Source of the DNA: Geminicoccaceae bacterium
Lineage (GTDB): Bacteria; Pseudomonadota; Alphaproteobacteria; Geminicoccales; Geminicoccaceae
Assembly: GCA_020638465.1 (NCBI GenBank)
Contig: JACKIM010000001.1
Coordinates: 310,001 to 374,000, forward strand
Reading direction: 5' to 3'
Length of the DNA stretch: 64,000 nucleotides
In this document: one piece after another, positions 8,413 through 16,395 of the stretch
Layout: every line of letters begins with the position of its first letter
How positions within the stretch are numbered: position 1 is the first letter of the stretch
The notes under the pieces: generated by a model
Databases searched by the model: none
What the model saw: only the letters and a program-made list of their open reading frames with translations
Told to the model about the DNA's origin: nothing
Program-made: the position numbers and the translations under genes

Positions 8413-9044
8413 GACAGGGCCTGCCTGTCGCTGGCGATACGCTCGCGGATCTCCCGTTCGAGCCCATCAATCAGGGCCTCGACCGAGAGCTGCAGGAAGC
8501 CGCCTTCGGTGACGATCCGGCAATCCGGAACGGCGAGGTTTTCGTCGCCGCGGACCACCACCTCCGCCTCCGGCAGGCGTTTCTGTACGAGGCGCCGCAG
8601 GGGCTGGTTCAGCCTTTGAGCGAAACCTGCGGGAACGAGAATCGTCAGTTCGCGATACCCGCGCAGATCCGCGAGCCCCAGGGCCACCATGCGGGCCATG
8701 ACTTCGGCGTGATCGAGCGTGCCGACAACCCGGCGCGTGGCCTCGATCACCAGCCCGACGGCCCGTTCCTCAAGTTCGGCCAGCATCCGCCCGGTTGCGT
8801 CCTGCTGGGCGAGCAGCAGTTGCAGCATGACCTGCCGTCCCTCGGCCAGGCCGGCCTCATATCCCTCCCGCTGCCGTTCCTCGCGCAGGCCTTCCGCCTG
8901 GGCGATAATCTCCCGAGCACGACCATCGACAACTTCAGCATAGCGGTCGATGGAACTCAGGTGCTCGATCGCCGGCGCCTTGAGGACCTTCTCCTGACTC
9001 CTGATCCGCGGCCACTGGCCATCGCCGGGAACCTGCTCAGTCAT
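8409..9044 (-). CDS. sctL: SctL, stator of the T3SS ATPase (YscL/HrpE/FliH family)
   Basis: A 211-residue soluble protein starting MTEQVPGDGQWP. The pattern of a charged coiled coil (REIIAQAEGLREERQREGYE with AGLAEGR, about 45-75) followed by a V-ATPase E-like C-terminal domain (GDENLAVPDCRIVTEGGFLQ near 165-185) is typical. SctL links the ATPase to the SctQ pods. The GYEAGLAEG segment is the family glycine-rich coiled-coil mark. The frame is open further upstream, but 9044 is the best start, overlapping the sctK end by 8 bases. Confidence 0.92.
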   Translation of the reverse strand: MTEQVPGDGQWPRIRSQEKVLKAPAIEHLSSIDRYAEVVDGRAREIIAQAEGLREERQREGYEAGLAEGRQVMLQLLLAQQDATGRMLAELEERAVGLVIEATRRVVGTLDHAEVMARMVALGLADLRGYRELTILVPAGFAQRLNQPLRRLVQKRLPEAEVVVRGDENLAVPDCRIVTEGGFLQLSVEALIDGLEREIRERIASDRQALS

Positions 9045-9675
9045 CGGCCTGGACCTCGCGTTCGACGAGAGCCGCAGCGCGCCGCGCCACATCATCCTCG
9101 ATCCCGTCAAGATCCGGGTTTTCCGGCGGCAGGCGCAACAACAGCTGACGGATTCCATCCTGGTCGTTACGAGCCGCCCATAACCGCAGGCAGAAAATTC
9201 CGTCCTCGCACATGCGTTCCAGCGCGACAGCACCGTCTTCGTGGTCGGGCGCCGGCCTGCCCCAGACGGCATACCCGCCGACCGACCGCCGATAGGCCGC
9301 CTCCCCCACCGACTCGACCGCGTGCCGTACCACCGTGCGATCGATCTCGCGCGCCATCAGCGCACCGTTCCAGCCCAGGCCGATCCGCTTGAGGATTCGC
9401 TCGAAATCCCCGCCGTCCATGGCCAGCAGCCGACCGAGCGTGGATCGGGCATCGACCGGCGCCAGCCTTATCGACAGCCGTTCGAGCAACTGCCCGAACA
9501 GTCGCGCCCGACAACGCGACCCGGCACGCAGCCAATCCAGCATGGATACGCCACCCACCACCTCCGACAGGCCGTCACGCCACCAGTCCTCGTGGACGCC
9601 ATCGGCGTCGATCATCACGAAAGGAGCGCGTCGGGCGTGGTCGACACCCGATGATGCCGTCGACATCTCCGTCAT
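9037..9675 (-). CDS. sctK: SctK-like sorting platform protein (YscK/OrgA/HrpD position)
   Basis: A 212-residue soluble protein with several Trp-containing segments (EDWWRDGLSEVV, SMLDWLRAGSR) and a helical core. SctK proteins share little sequence, so the assignment depends mainly on synteny: it is between sctJ and sctL, as in Ysc and rhizobial loci, with 4-base and 8-base overlaps. The protein caps the SctQ pods against the SctD cytoplasmic domain. No membrane segment is visible. Confidence 0.8.
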   Translation of the reverse strand: MTEMSTASSGVDHARRAPFVMIDADGVHEDWWRDGLSEVVGGVSMLDWLRAGSRCRARLFGQLLERLSIRLAPVDARSTLGRLLAMDGGDFERILKRIGLGWNGALMAREIDRTVVRHAVESVGEAAYRRSVGGYAVWGRPAPDHEDGAVALERMCEDGIFCLRLWAARNDQDGIRQLLLRLPPENPDLDGIEDDVARRAAALVEREVQADD

Positions 9676-10472
9676 CGCAATTGCCTGATTTCTTCAATGA
9701 GATCGAGTTCACCTGGACGACGACGCCAGATGAGGAACATCACCGATGCGGCTGCGGCGAATACCAGGGTCAGGGCGAGGAGGCCGAGGATCAGCACCGC
9801 GGCGAGGTTGTAGCTCGACGGATCCAGGCGAATGCCGGCGAAATTTGCCAGATGCCGCTGTTCCCCCTTTGGAGCTTCGATCTTCGCCGGGAACAAGGCC
9901 ACCGAGACATTGTCATAGACGACCCCCTCGATACCGTTCGCCACCAGCGTCTTGATCTCGGGCACCAGCATGCCGAGATCGACGCTGTCCAGATGGCGGA
10001 TGAACACCGAGGCCGACGACGGCATCGCCGCCTGCCGGAACGGATTGTTGTCCGGCAGGACGATATGGACCCGCGCCGACAGCACACCATCGATCCGCGA
10101 CAGGGTATCGGACAGTTCCTGGCTCAAGGCGAAGATGAACCGCGCGCGTTCCTCGACGGGAGAGGAAATCAGACCATCGCGACCAAAGATCGTGCCCATG
10201 TCCATGAACGACTCGCGCGGATAGCCCGCATCGGTCAGCAATCGCACCGATGAGGCGAAATCCGATTTTTCGACGAACAGGGTGATGGTGCCGTCCTTGG
10301 CGATCTCACGGTCGACATCGATCCCGTTGTCCAGCAGGATCGCTGCCATTTCGTTCGCATCGCGCTCGCTCAGATTGCCGTAGAGATCCGTCTTGCAGCC
10401 GGCCAGCACCAGCAGCGTCAACAGGGAGAGCGCGAGTCTGAGCGCGCGTGCGCCAGGGATGGCCGTGTGCAT
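9672..10472 (-). CDS. sctJ: SctJ, inner-ring lipoprotein (YscJ/HrcJ/PrgK family)
   Basis: A 266-residue lipoprotein with signal peptide and lipobox LVLAGC (Cys26). The two ring-building motifs are clear: YGNLSERDANEMAAILLDNG then the RBM2 region with ELSDTLSRIDGVLSARVHIV and LPDNNPF. A C-terminal transmembrane helix (about 222-246) ends in a short cytoplasmic tail, as in YscJ. It forms a 24-mer inner membrane ring together with SctD. It overlaps sctK by 4 bases and starts 3 bases after sctI. Confidence 0.96.
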   Translation of the reverse strand: MHTAIPGARALRLALSLLTLLVLAGCKTDLYGNLSERDANEMAAILLDNGIDVDREIAKDGTITLFVEKSDFASSVRLLTDAGYPRESFMDMGTIFGRDGLISSPVEERARFIFALSQELSDTLSRIDGVLSARVHIVLPDNNPFRQAAMPSSASVFIRHLDSVDLGMLVPEIKTLVANGIEGVVYDNVSVALFPAKIEAPKGEQRHLANFAGIRLDPSSYNLAAVLILGLLALTLVFAAAASVMFLIWRRRPGELDLIEEIRQLR

Positions 10473-10475
10473 GAC

Positions 10476-10976
10476 CTACTGACCGCGCAACAGGGTGTCG
10501 AGGCTGCGATTGCCGCGCCCGGCCGTGCTCGACATCAGCTGTTCATGGACCATCAGGCGCCCCATATCGAGCTGCATGGCCAGCATCCCGCGAATCTCGT
10601 CGATTGCCGTCGCATGAGGATCGATCGCCTGCGATGTGGCCACCTCATGCGAGATCACATTCTCCGACGAGGCCGTCAGCGCCCCTTCGGCCGGCCCCGG
10701 TTTCAGCATGTTCTGGGCATCGCCGACCATCCGCTGATAGTCCTCGCGCATGCCCTGCACCGAAGCGAGGATGCGGTCACCCAGCGTCGCCGGATCGAAT
10801 GAAACGCCCCGGTTCCCCGCAGGCCCGGCCATGGCGGAATGTCGTTCCACAAGCTCATTCCAGCTTATGACCGTCCCACGGCCGATGTCGCCTGCGGAGC
10901 CGATGGAACCGGCCGTGCCGGTGGCCGCCGGCATCGTCACGGTCAGTGCCGCCACGGGTGCAATGGACTGGGTCAT
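10476..10976 (-). CDS. sctI: SctI-like inner rod protein (YscI/PrgJ type)
   Basis: A 166-residue protein with a low-complexity Ala/Gly/Thr N-terminus and a helical C-terminus (IRGMLAMQLDMGRLMVHEQL and then MSSTAGRGNRSLDTLLRG). The C-terminal half resembles the YscI/HrpB family, where an amphipathic helix ends in a conserved hydrophobic tail. It precedes sctJ by 3 bases, the same order as yscI-yscJ. Inner rod proteins link the export gate to the needle. Length is slightly above average (100-150). A GGGAAGGAAG ribosome site precedes the ATG. Confidence 0.82.
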   Translation of the reverse strand: MTQSIAPVAALTVTMPAATGTAGSIGSAGDIGRGTVISWNELVERHSAMAGPAGNRGVSFDPATLGDRILASVQGMREDYQRMVGDAQNMLKPGPAEGALTASSENVISHEVATSQAIDPHATAIDEIRGMLAMQLDMGRLMVHEQLMSSTAGRGNRSLDTLLRGQ

Positions 10977-11037
10977 CGCTTCCTTCCCTTCATCGGTGTC
11001 GAATTCAACAAGGGTTGAGATCCTTCATGTTCATTCG

Positions 11038-13122
11038 TCAGACCGCGATGGTCGCCACGGGTTGAACGGTGATCTCCGGCGTCAGTTCCTGGTATGACAA
11101 CACTGCCATCTCCAGACCGCTCGTCTCGAACAGCGAATGCACGAAACGGCGGACGTCGAAGGCCGTCACCACCACCGGACGCTTCGCCAACCCGCTCATG
11201 TCCCCCACTTCCTCGCGAATACGATCGACGAGGCGCTGCGACGTATCCTGGTCGAGAGTCAGATAACTTCCCACGGAGGTGTGACGGACGGCCTTGCGGA
11301 CGGTCTCCTCGACCTGGGAGTCGAGCATCAGCACCGGCATCAGCCGCTGCGCGTCGACATGACGGAAACAGATCTGCCGCTTGAGGGCGCCACGGACATA
11401 TTCGGACAACAGGGCCACGTCCTGCTCGCGCTGCCCCCAGTCGACAAGTGCTTCGAGAACCGGCCGCATGTTGCGGATCGAGACGCCCTCGGCGACGAGG
11501 CGGCGCAGGATCTCCGCGATCTTCCGCAACGGCACGACGCGTTGCGCCTCCTTGACCAGTTCACCGTGAAACGGTTCGAGCGAAGCGAGGATGTTGCGGG
11601 TCTCGTGAATGCCGATGAACTCGCTGGCATAGCGCATCATCGCCCTTGCGAGCAGCCAGACGATGGTCGATGTCGGCGCCATGTAGGCGATGCCGAGTTC
11701 ATCCAGCTGCCCCTGCCACTGCCGTTCCACCAGCAGGACCGCCTGCCCGGGAACGATCCCGCGTTCCCGGTCAAAGGGGATGTCGGCTATGGCCAGGTGA
11801 TCCTCCTCGTCGCGGATCCACAATTTGTCCGGATCCAGATCGCCCTCGCCGATGGGCACGCTCTCCATCACCACCGACCATCCACGCTCCGGCAGGCGGC
11901 GATCGAATTCGAGCGTCGCCGATGGCAGGACGATGCCGAGGTCCTCGAACACCGCATGGCGGATCTGTTCGAGATCCGCATCGAAGCGTGCCGGATCGAC
12001 AATATCGCGAAGATCGCCGCCGACATGCATCGACACGGCGATCGACGGCGGCCGCAGGACGGTCTCGGCGGGCCGTGGCGCGTCTTGCGGAGCGCTGATG
12101 AGATGCGCGGTGAGGTTTGCCTCGGCCCTGGTCTTTCGCAGATCCCGCCAGTAGAATAGCAATCCGGTTCCGCCCAGCAGCGCACCGAGGAACAGGAAGA
12201 TGGCGGCCGGAAAGCCCGGCACGAAGGCGAACAGCGCCATGACCAGGCCGGCGAGCCGCAGTGTCTTCGGCTCGGCGATCATCTGCGAGGAGATGTCGAT
12301 ACCGAGATTGCGGCTGTCCTCGCTGACCACGCGGGTGACAATGGTCCCCGAAGTGATCGAGACGAACAGGGCCGGGATCTGGGCGATCAGGCCGTCACCA
12401 ACGGTCAGCAGGGCATAGACATGCAGGGCGTCCGACACCGCCATGCCGTTCTGCAGGGTGCCCACAGCGACACCGCCTATGAGATTGACGGCAATGATGA
12501 TCAGTCCCGCGATGGCATCGCCCTTGACGAATTTCATCGCCCCGTCCATCGCGCCGTAGAGCTGGCTTTCCTTCTGCAGGTGGTTGCGCCGCCGACGGGC
12601 CTCGGCAACATCCACCATGCCGCTGCGCAGGTCGCTGTCGATGCTCATCTGCTTGCCGGGCAGGGCATCGAGGGAAAACCGCGCGCTCACCTCGGCGATG
12701 CGTTCCGCGCCCTTGGTGATCACGACGAACTGGACGATGGTGATGATGAGGAAGACGACGAGCCCCACCACCAGGTTCCCCGCAACGACGAAATTGCCGA
12801 AGGTCTCGACGATCCTGCCCGCATCGGCCTGGACGAGGATGAGCCGGGTGGTGGTGATCGACAGGGAGAGCCGGAAGACGGTCAGCAGCAGGATCACCGA
12901 GGGCAGCGTCGAGAAGCTCAGCGGATCGCGCAGATAGACCGAGACCATCAGCATCATGATGGTCATGCCCAGATTGACCGCGATCAGGACGTCGACGAGG
13001 ACCGTCGGCAGGGGCAGGATCATCATGAAGATGGCAAGCACGAGGAGTGCCACCAGCAACAGGTCCTGACGTTCCGCCACCAGTCCCAGAATGCGCATCA
13101 CGGCCTTGCGGTCGACATTCAT
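11038..13122 (-). CDS. sctV: SctV, T3SS export gate nonamer (LcrD/YscV/HrcV/FlhA family)
   Basis: A 694-residue protein. About seven to eight transmembrane helices fill residues 20-330, with the family signatures VNLGMTIMMLMVSVYLRDPL, FRLSLSITTTRLIL and the FHIPEP-like loop VSARFSLDALPGKQMSID. The cytoplasmic half (about 350-694) forms the nonameric ring that receives chaperone-substrate complexes. The ATG at 13122 overlaps the sctY stop (ATGA), so the frame extension to 13215 is rejected. The gene follows sctX-sctY as in Yersinia (yscX-yscY-lcrD). Confidence 0.97.
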   Translation of the reverse strand: MNVDRKAVMRILGLVAERQDLLLVALLVLAIFMMILPLPTVLVDVLIAVNLGMTIMMLMVSVYLRDPLSFSTLPSVILLLTVFRLSLSITTTRLILVQADAGRIVETFGNFVVAGNLVVGLVVFLIITIVQFVVITKGAERIAEVSARFSLDALPGKQMSIDSDLRSGMVDVAEARRRRNHLQKESQLYGAMDGAMKFVKGDAIAGLIIIAVNLIGGVAVGTLQNGMAVSDALHVYALLTVGDGLIAQIPALFVSITSGTIVTRVVSEDSRNLGIDISSQMIAEPKTLRLAGLVMALFAFVPGFPAAIFLFLGALLGGTGLLFYWRDLRKTRAEANLTAHLISAPQDAPRPAETVLRPPSIAVSMHVGGDLRDIVDPARFDADLEQIRHAVFEDLGIVLPSATLEFDRRLPERGWSVVMESVPIGEGDLDPDKLWIRDEEDHLAIADIPFDRERGIVPGQAVLLVERQWQGQLDELGIAYMAPTSTIVWLLARAMMRYASEFIGIHETRNILASLEPFHGELVKEAQRVVPLRKIAEILRRLVAEGVSIRNMRPVLEALVDWGQREQDVALLSEYVRGALKRQICFRHVDAQRLMPVLMLDSQVEETVRKAVRHTSVGSYLTLDQDTSQRLVDRIREEVGDMSGLAKRPVVVTAFDVRRFVHSLFETSGLEMAVLSYQELTPEITVQPVATIAV

Positions 13123-13490
13123 GACGCAATGCCCAAAAGCGGCTTCTGGTTGCGTCGCGCCCGTGTGAAGCGCTGGAATACCGCCCGTGACCGTTCCTTG
13201 CGGCCCAGCGCCCACAAGATGCGCGCGTGCAGCAGGTGAACCGGGTCGGAGGCGGAGATCGTCGCATCGACCGCGAGGAAGCGCTGAAGGACAGCCAGCG
13301 CTTCGTTCGGCTTCTCGTTGAGGAACAGGACGTGCGCGAGACTGAGCTGCACGCCGGCATCGTCCGGATCGAGTTCGCGCGCAACCAGAAGCAGGATGAG
13401 AGCCCGCCCGGCATAGCCGTTGACGCGATACATGTGCGCGAGGCTGTTGATCACCTCGACCTGCTCGCTCCGGTTGCGTTCAGCCTTCAA
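13119..13490 (-). CDS. sctY: SctY-like TPR chaperone of SctX (YscY family)
   Basis: About 123 residues if started at TTG 13490-13488, which has GGAG (13500-13497) six bases upstream; an ATG alternative (MYRVNG) lies 19 residues inside. The chain has TPR-like repeats: LAHMYRVNGYAGRALILLLV, AGVQLSLAHVLFLNEKPNEA and HLLHARILWALGRKERSRAV. YscY is 114 residues, TPR-like, and binds YscX and YscV. Order X-Y-V and overlaps on both sides support the name. The frame stays open to 13754 inside sctX but that extension is shadow sequence. Confidence 0.78.
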   Translation of the reverse strand: MKAERNRSEQVEVINSLAHMYRVNGYAGRALILLLVARELDPDDAGVQLSLAHVLFLNEKPNEALAVLQRFLAVDATISASDPVHLLHARILWALGRKERSRAVFQRFTRARRNQKPLLGIAS

Positions 13491-13890
13491 CGAGCTCTCC
13501 GATCCTGGCCTGGAGCCTGGCGCTTCGCTCGACCTCGCGGCGGATGACATTCCTTGCGACGTCGGAAAGACGACTCGACTCACCGCCCACCACAGCCTGC
13601 TCCAGTCCCTCGCCGATGCTCCGCAGGATGGTCGTGAAGCGGGCGCGCTCCAGCACCGACGGATCGCGCAGGCGCGGCAGCAGCCGGTCATCGAGCGCCC
13701 TGGCGAGCCCGGCCACGGGCATGACCGTCTCCGTCCATGACGGATCCTCGTCACCCCGCAGCGAAGGCTGGAACCGCTGCAGGTGAGCGCGGTCCGCAGG
13801 ACTCGTCCGGGCTCCGGTCAACAACTGGTCGATCGCGTGATCGAGCCGTTGACCGACAATGGTGCGATTATCGATCTTGCCGGTGGTCAT
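13480..13890 (-). CDS. sctX: SctX-like secreted T3SS component (YscX family)
   Basis: A 136-residue soluble protein (YscX is 122), with polar N-terminus MTTGKIDNRTIVGQRLDHAI and a helical C-terminus (LERARFTTILRSIGEGLEQA, then VGGESSRLSDVARNVIRREV). YscX is an early substrate needed for needle assembly and works only with YscY and YscV. Assignment rests on size, helical content and the X-Y-V order; primary sequence similarity in this family is weak. It overlaps sctY by about 11 bases and sits 58 bases after sctD. Confidence 0.75.
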   Translation of the reverse strand: MTTGKIDNRTIVGQRLDHAIDQLLTGARTSPADRAHLQRFQPSLRGDEDPSWTETVMPVAGLARALDDRLLPRLRDPSVLERARFTTILRSIGEGLEQAVVGGESSRLSDVARNVIRREVERSARLQARIGELVEG

Positions 13891-13948
13891 TCCGTCTCTT
13901 TTTCTTGCCGGGGATGTCAGTCAGCGGCGGGGTGGTCGAACGGTCGGT

Positions 13949-15226
13949 TCAAAACGTGATCGTGCGGACTTCTCCGTTTCGGGTGATGACGATCAGATCC
14001 TTGTCGATCCTCTCGAGAGTCCAGCCATGGTCAATCATGCGGCCCGGCCTGACGCGGCGGTTGCCGCTCAGGATCAGTTGCGGATCGGATCCGAGGACGA
14101 CGGCCTGCAGGCTGTCGAGCGGATCGTTGGCACCGGTGCTGTTCACGGAAATCGAGAGGTCGTAGAATGCTCCGTATCGCCGATCGAACCAGCGCCGCAG
14201 GTCGTCGATGCGGCCTTGCCGTTCCTCGTCGATGCGGCCCGCGACTGCGAGGCTCGCGCCCCGGTGTTCGACATGCACGCTGTCATCGACCTCAAGCTCG
14301 ATCAGCTTGAGCGAGATAGCGTCGGCGATTTCGTCAAGTGTCGTCAGCCGGTTCTCGACACCGGTCACGCCGGGTACAACCTGCGAAAGCCTGTGAGCGA
14401 AGCGGTCACGGGCATGATTGTCGACAACGACGCCCTCGATCCGGACATTGCCGCGGTCGAGCAATGTGCCGTAAGTTCGCCCGACCTGTTGAAGCGACAG
14501 CTCATTCAACGCGGTCTGGATTTCCCCTGCCGAGGAAATCTTCAGCTCCGCATCGACATTGGCAAAGGCCCTGGTAACGGTCCGCATCTGCGGCTCGTTG
14601 GCAAGAACGCCGCGAACCCGGACGTGTCCGTCCGGCGCCGTGTCGACGATCAGCCGGTTGCCGAGCTGCAGTCCGTCGACACTCTCGCGCGCACGCTCCA
14701 GTGGCGAGGGGTCCGAGCCGAAACTGGTCGATCCTATGGCGGCGATCGCGAAGACCGCGACCATCGCCGCAAGGCCGCCACCGAGCAGGCTCGGCCGCAG
14801 CCACGGACGCTTCACGGGCGCGCGCGTACTGTCCAGTTCCTCAAGGCTGGCCGTGAAAACGAGGCAGGACGCGCCCACATGGGCGACGGCCGGCGTAAGG
14901 AAACTCTGTGCCTGCCCGGCCTTGATCACGGCAGGACGCACGGTATGACGCGTCTGCAGCCGCACCTCGTCGGCCGCGACCACGATACGCGTCCTGTCCG
15001 GCTGGATCTCGATCGTGAAGGCATGGCCGGCAATGCCGGGATCCGCGAGCACGACATCGCATTCGAGATCCGTACCGACCCGGTAGGACCCTTCGTCGAG
15101 TTCGCACCGCGCACCGGAATTCCGACCTGTTGCGACAATGACGCTCAACACGTCCGCACCGCGCTTTCTGGCCTGCTGGCGTTTCATTCTGGCCCGCGCC
15201 AGGGATTTCTCGATGCGCGGTGCCAC
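13949..15226 (-). CDS. sctD: SctD, inner-membrane ring protein (YscD/PrgH family, FHA-like N-domain)
   Basis: A 425-residue bitopic protein. The cytoplasmic FHA-like domain (about 25-130) contains the GSYRVGTDLECDVVLADPGI motif; a single transmembrane helix lies at about 147-166; the periplasmic part (about 170-410) holds ring-building/BON-like repeats (LEVDDSVHVEHRGASLAVAG). This is the standard YscD layout. The start is uncertain: GTG 15226 gives MAPRIEK..., while ATG 15187 (MKRQQARKRG) also fits; neither has a strong ribosome site. It forms the 24-mer ring around SctJ. Confidence 0.92.
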   Translation of the reverse strand: MAPRIEKSLARARMKRQQARKRGADVLSVIVATGRNSGARCELDEGSYRVGTDLECDVVLADPGIAGHAFTIEIQPDRTRIVVAADEVRLQTRHTVRPAVIKAGQAQSFLTPAVAHVGASCLVFTASLEELDSTRAPVKRPWLRPSLLGGGLAAMVAVFAIAAIGSTSFGSDPSPLERARESVDGLQLGNRLIVDTAPDGHVRVRGVLANEPQMRTVTRAFANVDAELKISSAGEIQTALNELSLQQVGRTYGTLLDRGNVRIEGVVVDNHARDRFAHRLSQVVPGVTGVENRLTTLDEIADAISLKLIELEVDDSVHVEHRGASLAVAGRIDEERQGRIDDLRRWFDRRYGAFYDLSISVNSTGANDPLDSLQAVVLGSDPQLILSGNRRVRPGRMIDHGWTLERIDKDLIVITRNGEVRTITF

Positions 15227-15305
15227 CCCTAGGATCCGGAGAGGCGGGTGCCCGCGCCTTGCGCCGCCGGCACCCGCATTCCGGCAATTTAATCAGGCTT
15301 GACGA

Positions 15306-15509
15306 TCAGCCGGCGCGGACGTTTCGCGCAACGCCGTTCAAAGCCTGAACGAGATTGCTGATCATGCCGCTTTGCGCCTGGACCTGGGCGAGCTGCAAGC
15401 CTTGCTGCCACTGCAGGTCCAAAAGCGAATTGATGTCGTTGACGCCGGTAGCGGTCGCCTGGGCCGCTCCGACGCTGCCACCTACGGCCTGGGTTGGAAT
15501 ATCGAACAT
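15306..15509 (-). CDS. Candidate T3SS needle subunit (SctF-like), 67 residues
   Basis: A 67-residue polar protein directly upstream of sctD, with a strong AGGAG ribosome site. The C-terminal two thirds forms one amphipathic helix (LLDLQWQQGLQLAQVQ, then MISNLVQALNGVARNV). Needle proteins are 65-90 residues, helical hairpins, with a Gln/Trp-rich turn and a terminal helix that starts after an S-x-x-x region; the W and the ISN...ARNV tail fit this. It lacks the PxxP turn of YscF, so the call is from size, position and helix pattern. It could also be a different small secreted protein. Confidence 0.6.
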   Translation of the reverse strand: MFDIPTQAVGGSVGAAQATATGVNDINSLLDLQWQQGLQLAQVQAQSGMISNLVQALNGVARNVRAG

Positions 15510-15566
15510 GGTCCTAACATCTCCTGACAGGATGGAAAAACGATCCCCTCTCGCACAACCACAACA

Positions 15567-15800
15567 CTACCGTTGCTGAGCTTCGCGCAGACGCGGCAAC
15601 AGTCGGATGCCGGCCTCGAATGCTTCCAGAACCGTCGAGAAGCGCTGGTGATCAACCGCTGCCACCCCCGCATCCATACGATCCCTCAGTCGAAGCCGCC
15701 CTTCCGCGAGCACCCCCAGAAGCCGACGCAGTTCCTCACCATTGTGATCTTCAGCGAATTGATGATCGAGCTGCATCATCTTGAGGGATGCCTGTGACAT
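15567..15800 (-). CDS. Small helical protein, candidate needle co-chaperone (SctE/YscE-like)
   Basis: A 77-residue, charged, all-helical protein at the head of the T3SS operon; GGAG lies nine bases before the ATG. The predicted two-helix layout (EELRRLLGVLAEGRLRLRDR and FSTVLEAFEAGIRLLPRLRE) resembles YscE/EscE/PscE, which with a TPR protein (YscG) cap the needle subunit before export. The pairing with the adjacent needle-like gene and a TPR protein (17116-17565) across the divergent promoter gives context. Sequence similarity alone would not prove it. Confidence 0.5.
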   Translation of the reverse strand: MSQASLKMMQLDHQFAEDHNGEELRRLLGVLAEGRLRLRDRMDAGVAAVDHQRFSTVLEAFEAGIRLLPRLREAQQR

Positions 15801-16395
15801 CGAAAAGGCTCCAAGCTGTTCCTGTAACCCTTCGCGACATCTCGATAAACTGGATCCGTTTGCTTCGCGGCAATGCTTTCATACCGCAGATTGTCAAAAG
15901 GTCCGGATCACCGAGAGGACACGAACAGGTCGCGATCTCCGCGATGGACTGTGGTTTCGCGCTTCGCCGGTCGATCGGCAAGACCCATCTCCTACGCTAC
16001 ACAATATGGTACTTCTTATCAGGAGTATAACGCATGGATCTCTTTTCGAGATGAAAGAAAGAATTTTGCTGTGTCGGTTTTTTTTACACTATTCCATCCA
16101 TTCATATCGTATATCGAGGTTAATCCCCTTGATGAATATTTCCTTATCAGATGAATTACGATCTCATTATTGCACCATGGTACTTCGAATCGTTCTGAAT
16201 AGTGGATATTGGCGTATTCGATCTTTCGATGATGGGTTTCTCAGGGTCATTCTACCCACGTCGAAACGCTCTCGATGATGCGATGACGAAGTCGCTACCG
16301 CTGAGAAGATGTTCGACACTGTGAGCGGAGTTGCATGTTGTCTGGCAGCGTTCCGACGCTGTCGAGAGTCCCGACGAGCAGGAAGTAGTGGAGCG
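15801..16395. promoter_or_regulatory. Divergent intergenic region between T3SS operon and sctC side; repeats inside
   Basis: About 595 bases without a credible gene. Bases 16000-16270 are AT-rich, the rest GC-rich. Two short motifs occur twice: ATGGTACTTC at 16006-16015 and 16177-16186, and CTTATCAG at 16015-16022 and 16143-16150. They are candidate activator sites for the divergent promoters. A run of eight T occurs near 16077-16085. I find no convincing tts box or hrp box. The frames here (for example 15781-16278) have coding-unlike composition. Confidence 0.4.

Noticed and set aside
10476..10976. Reading the sctI product as a ruler (SctP)
   Set aside because: It is too short, lacks a T3S4-like domain, and sits at the yscI position before sctJ.
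15990..16270. Possible rhizobial tts box or hrp box
   Set aside because: TCGAAAGATC-like fragments occur, but the full consensus of neither box is present on either strand.
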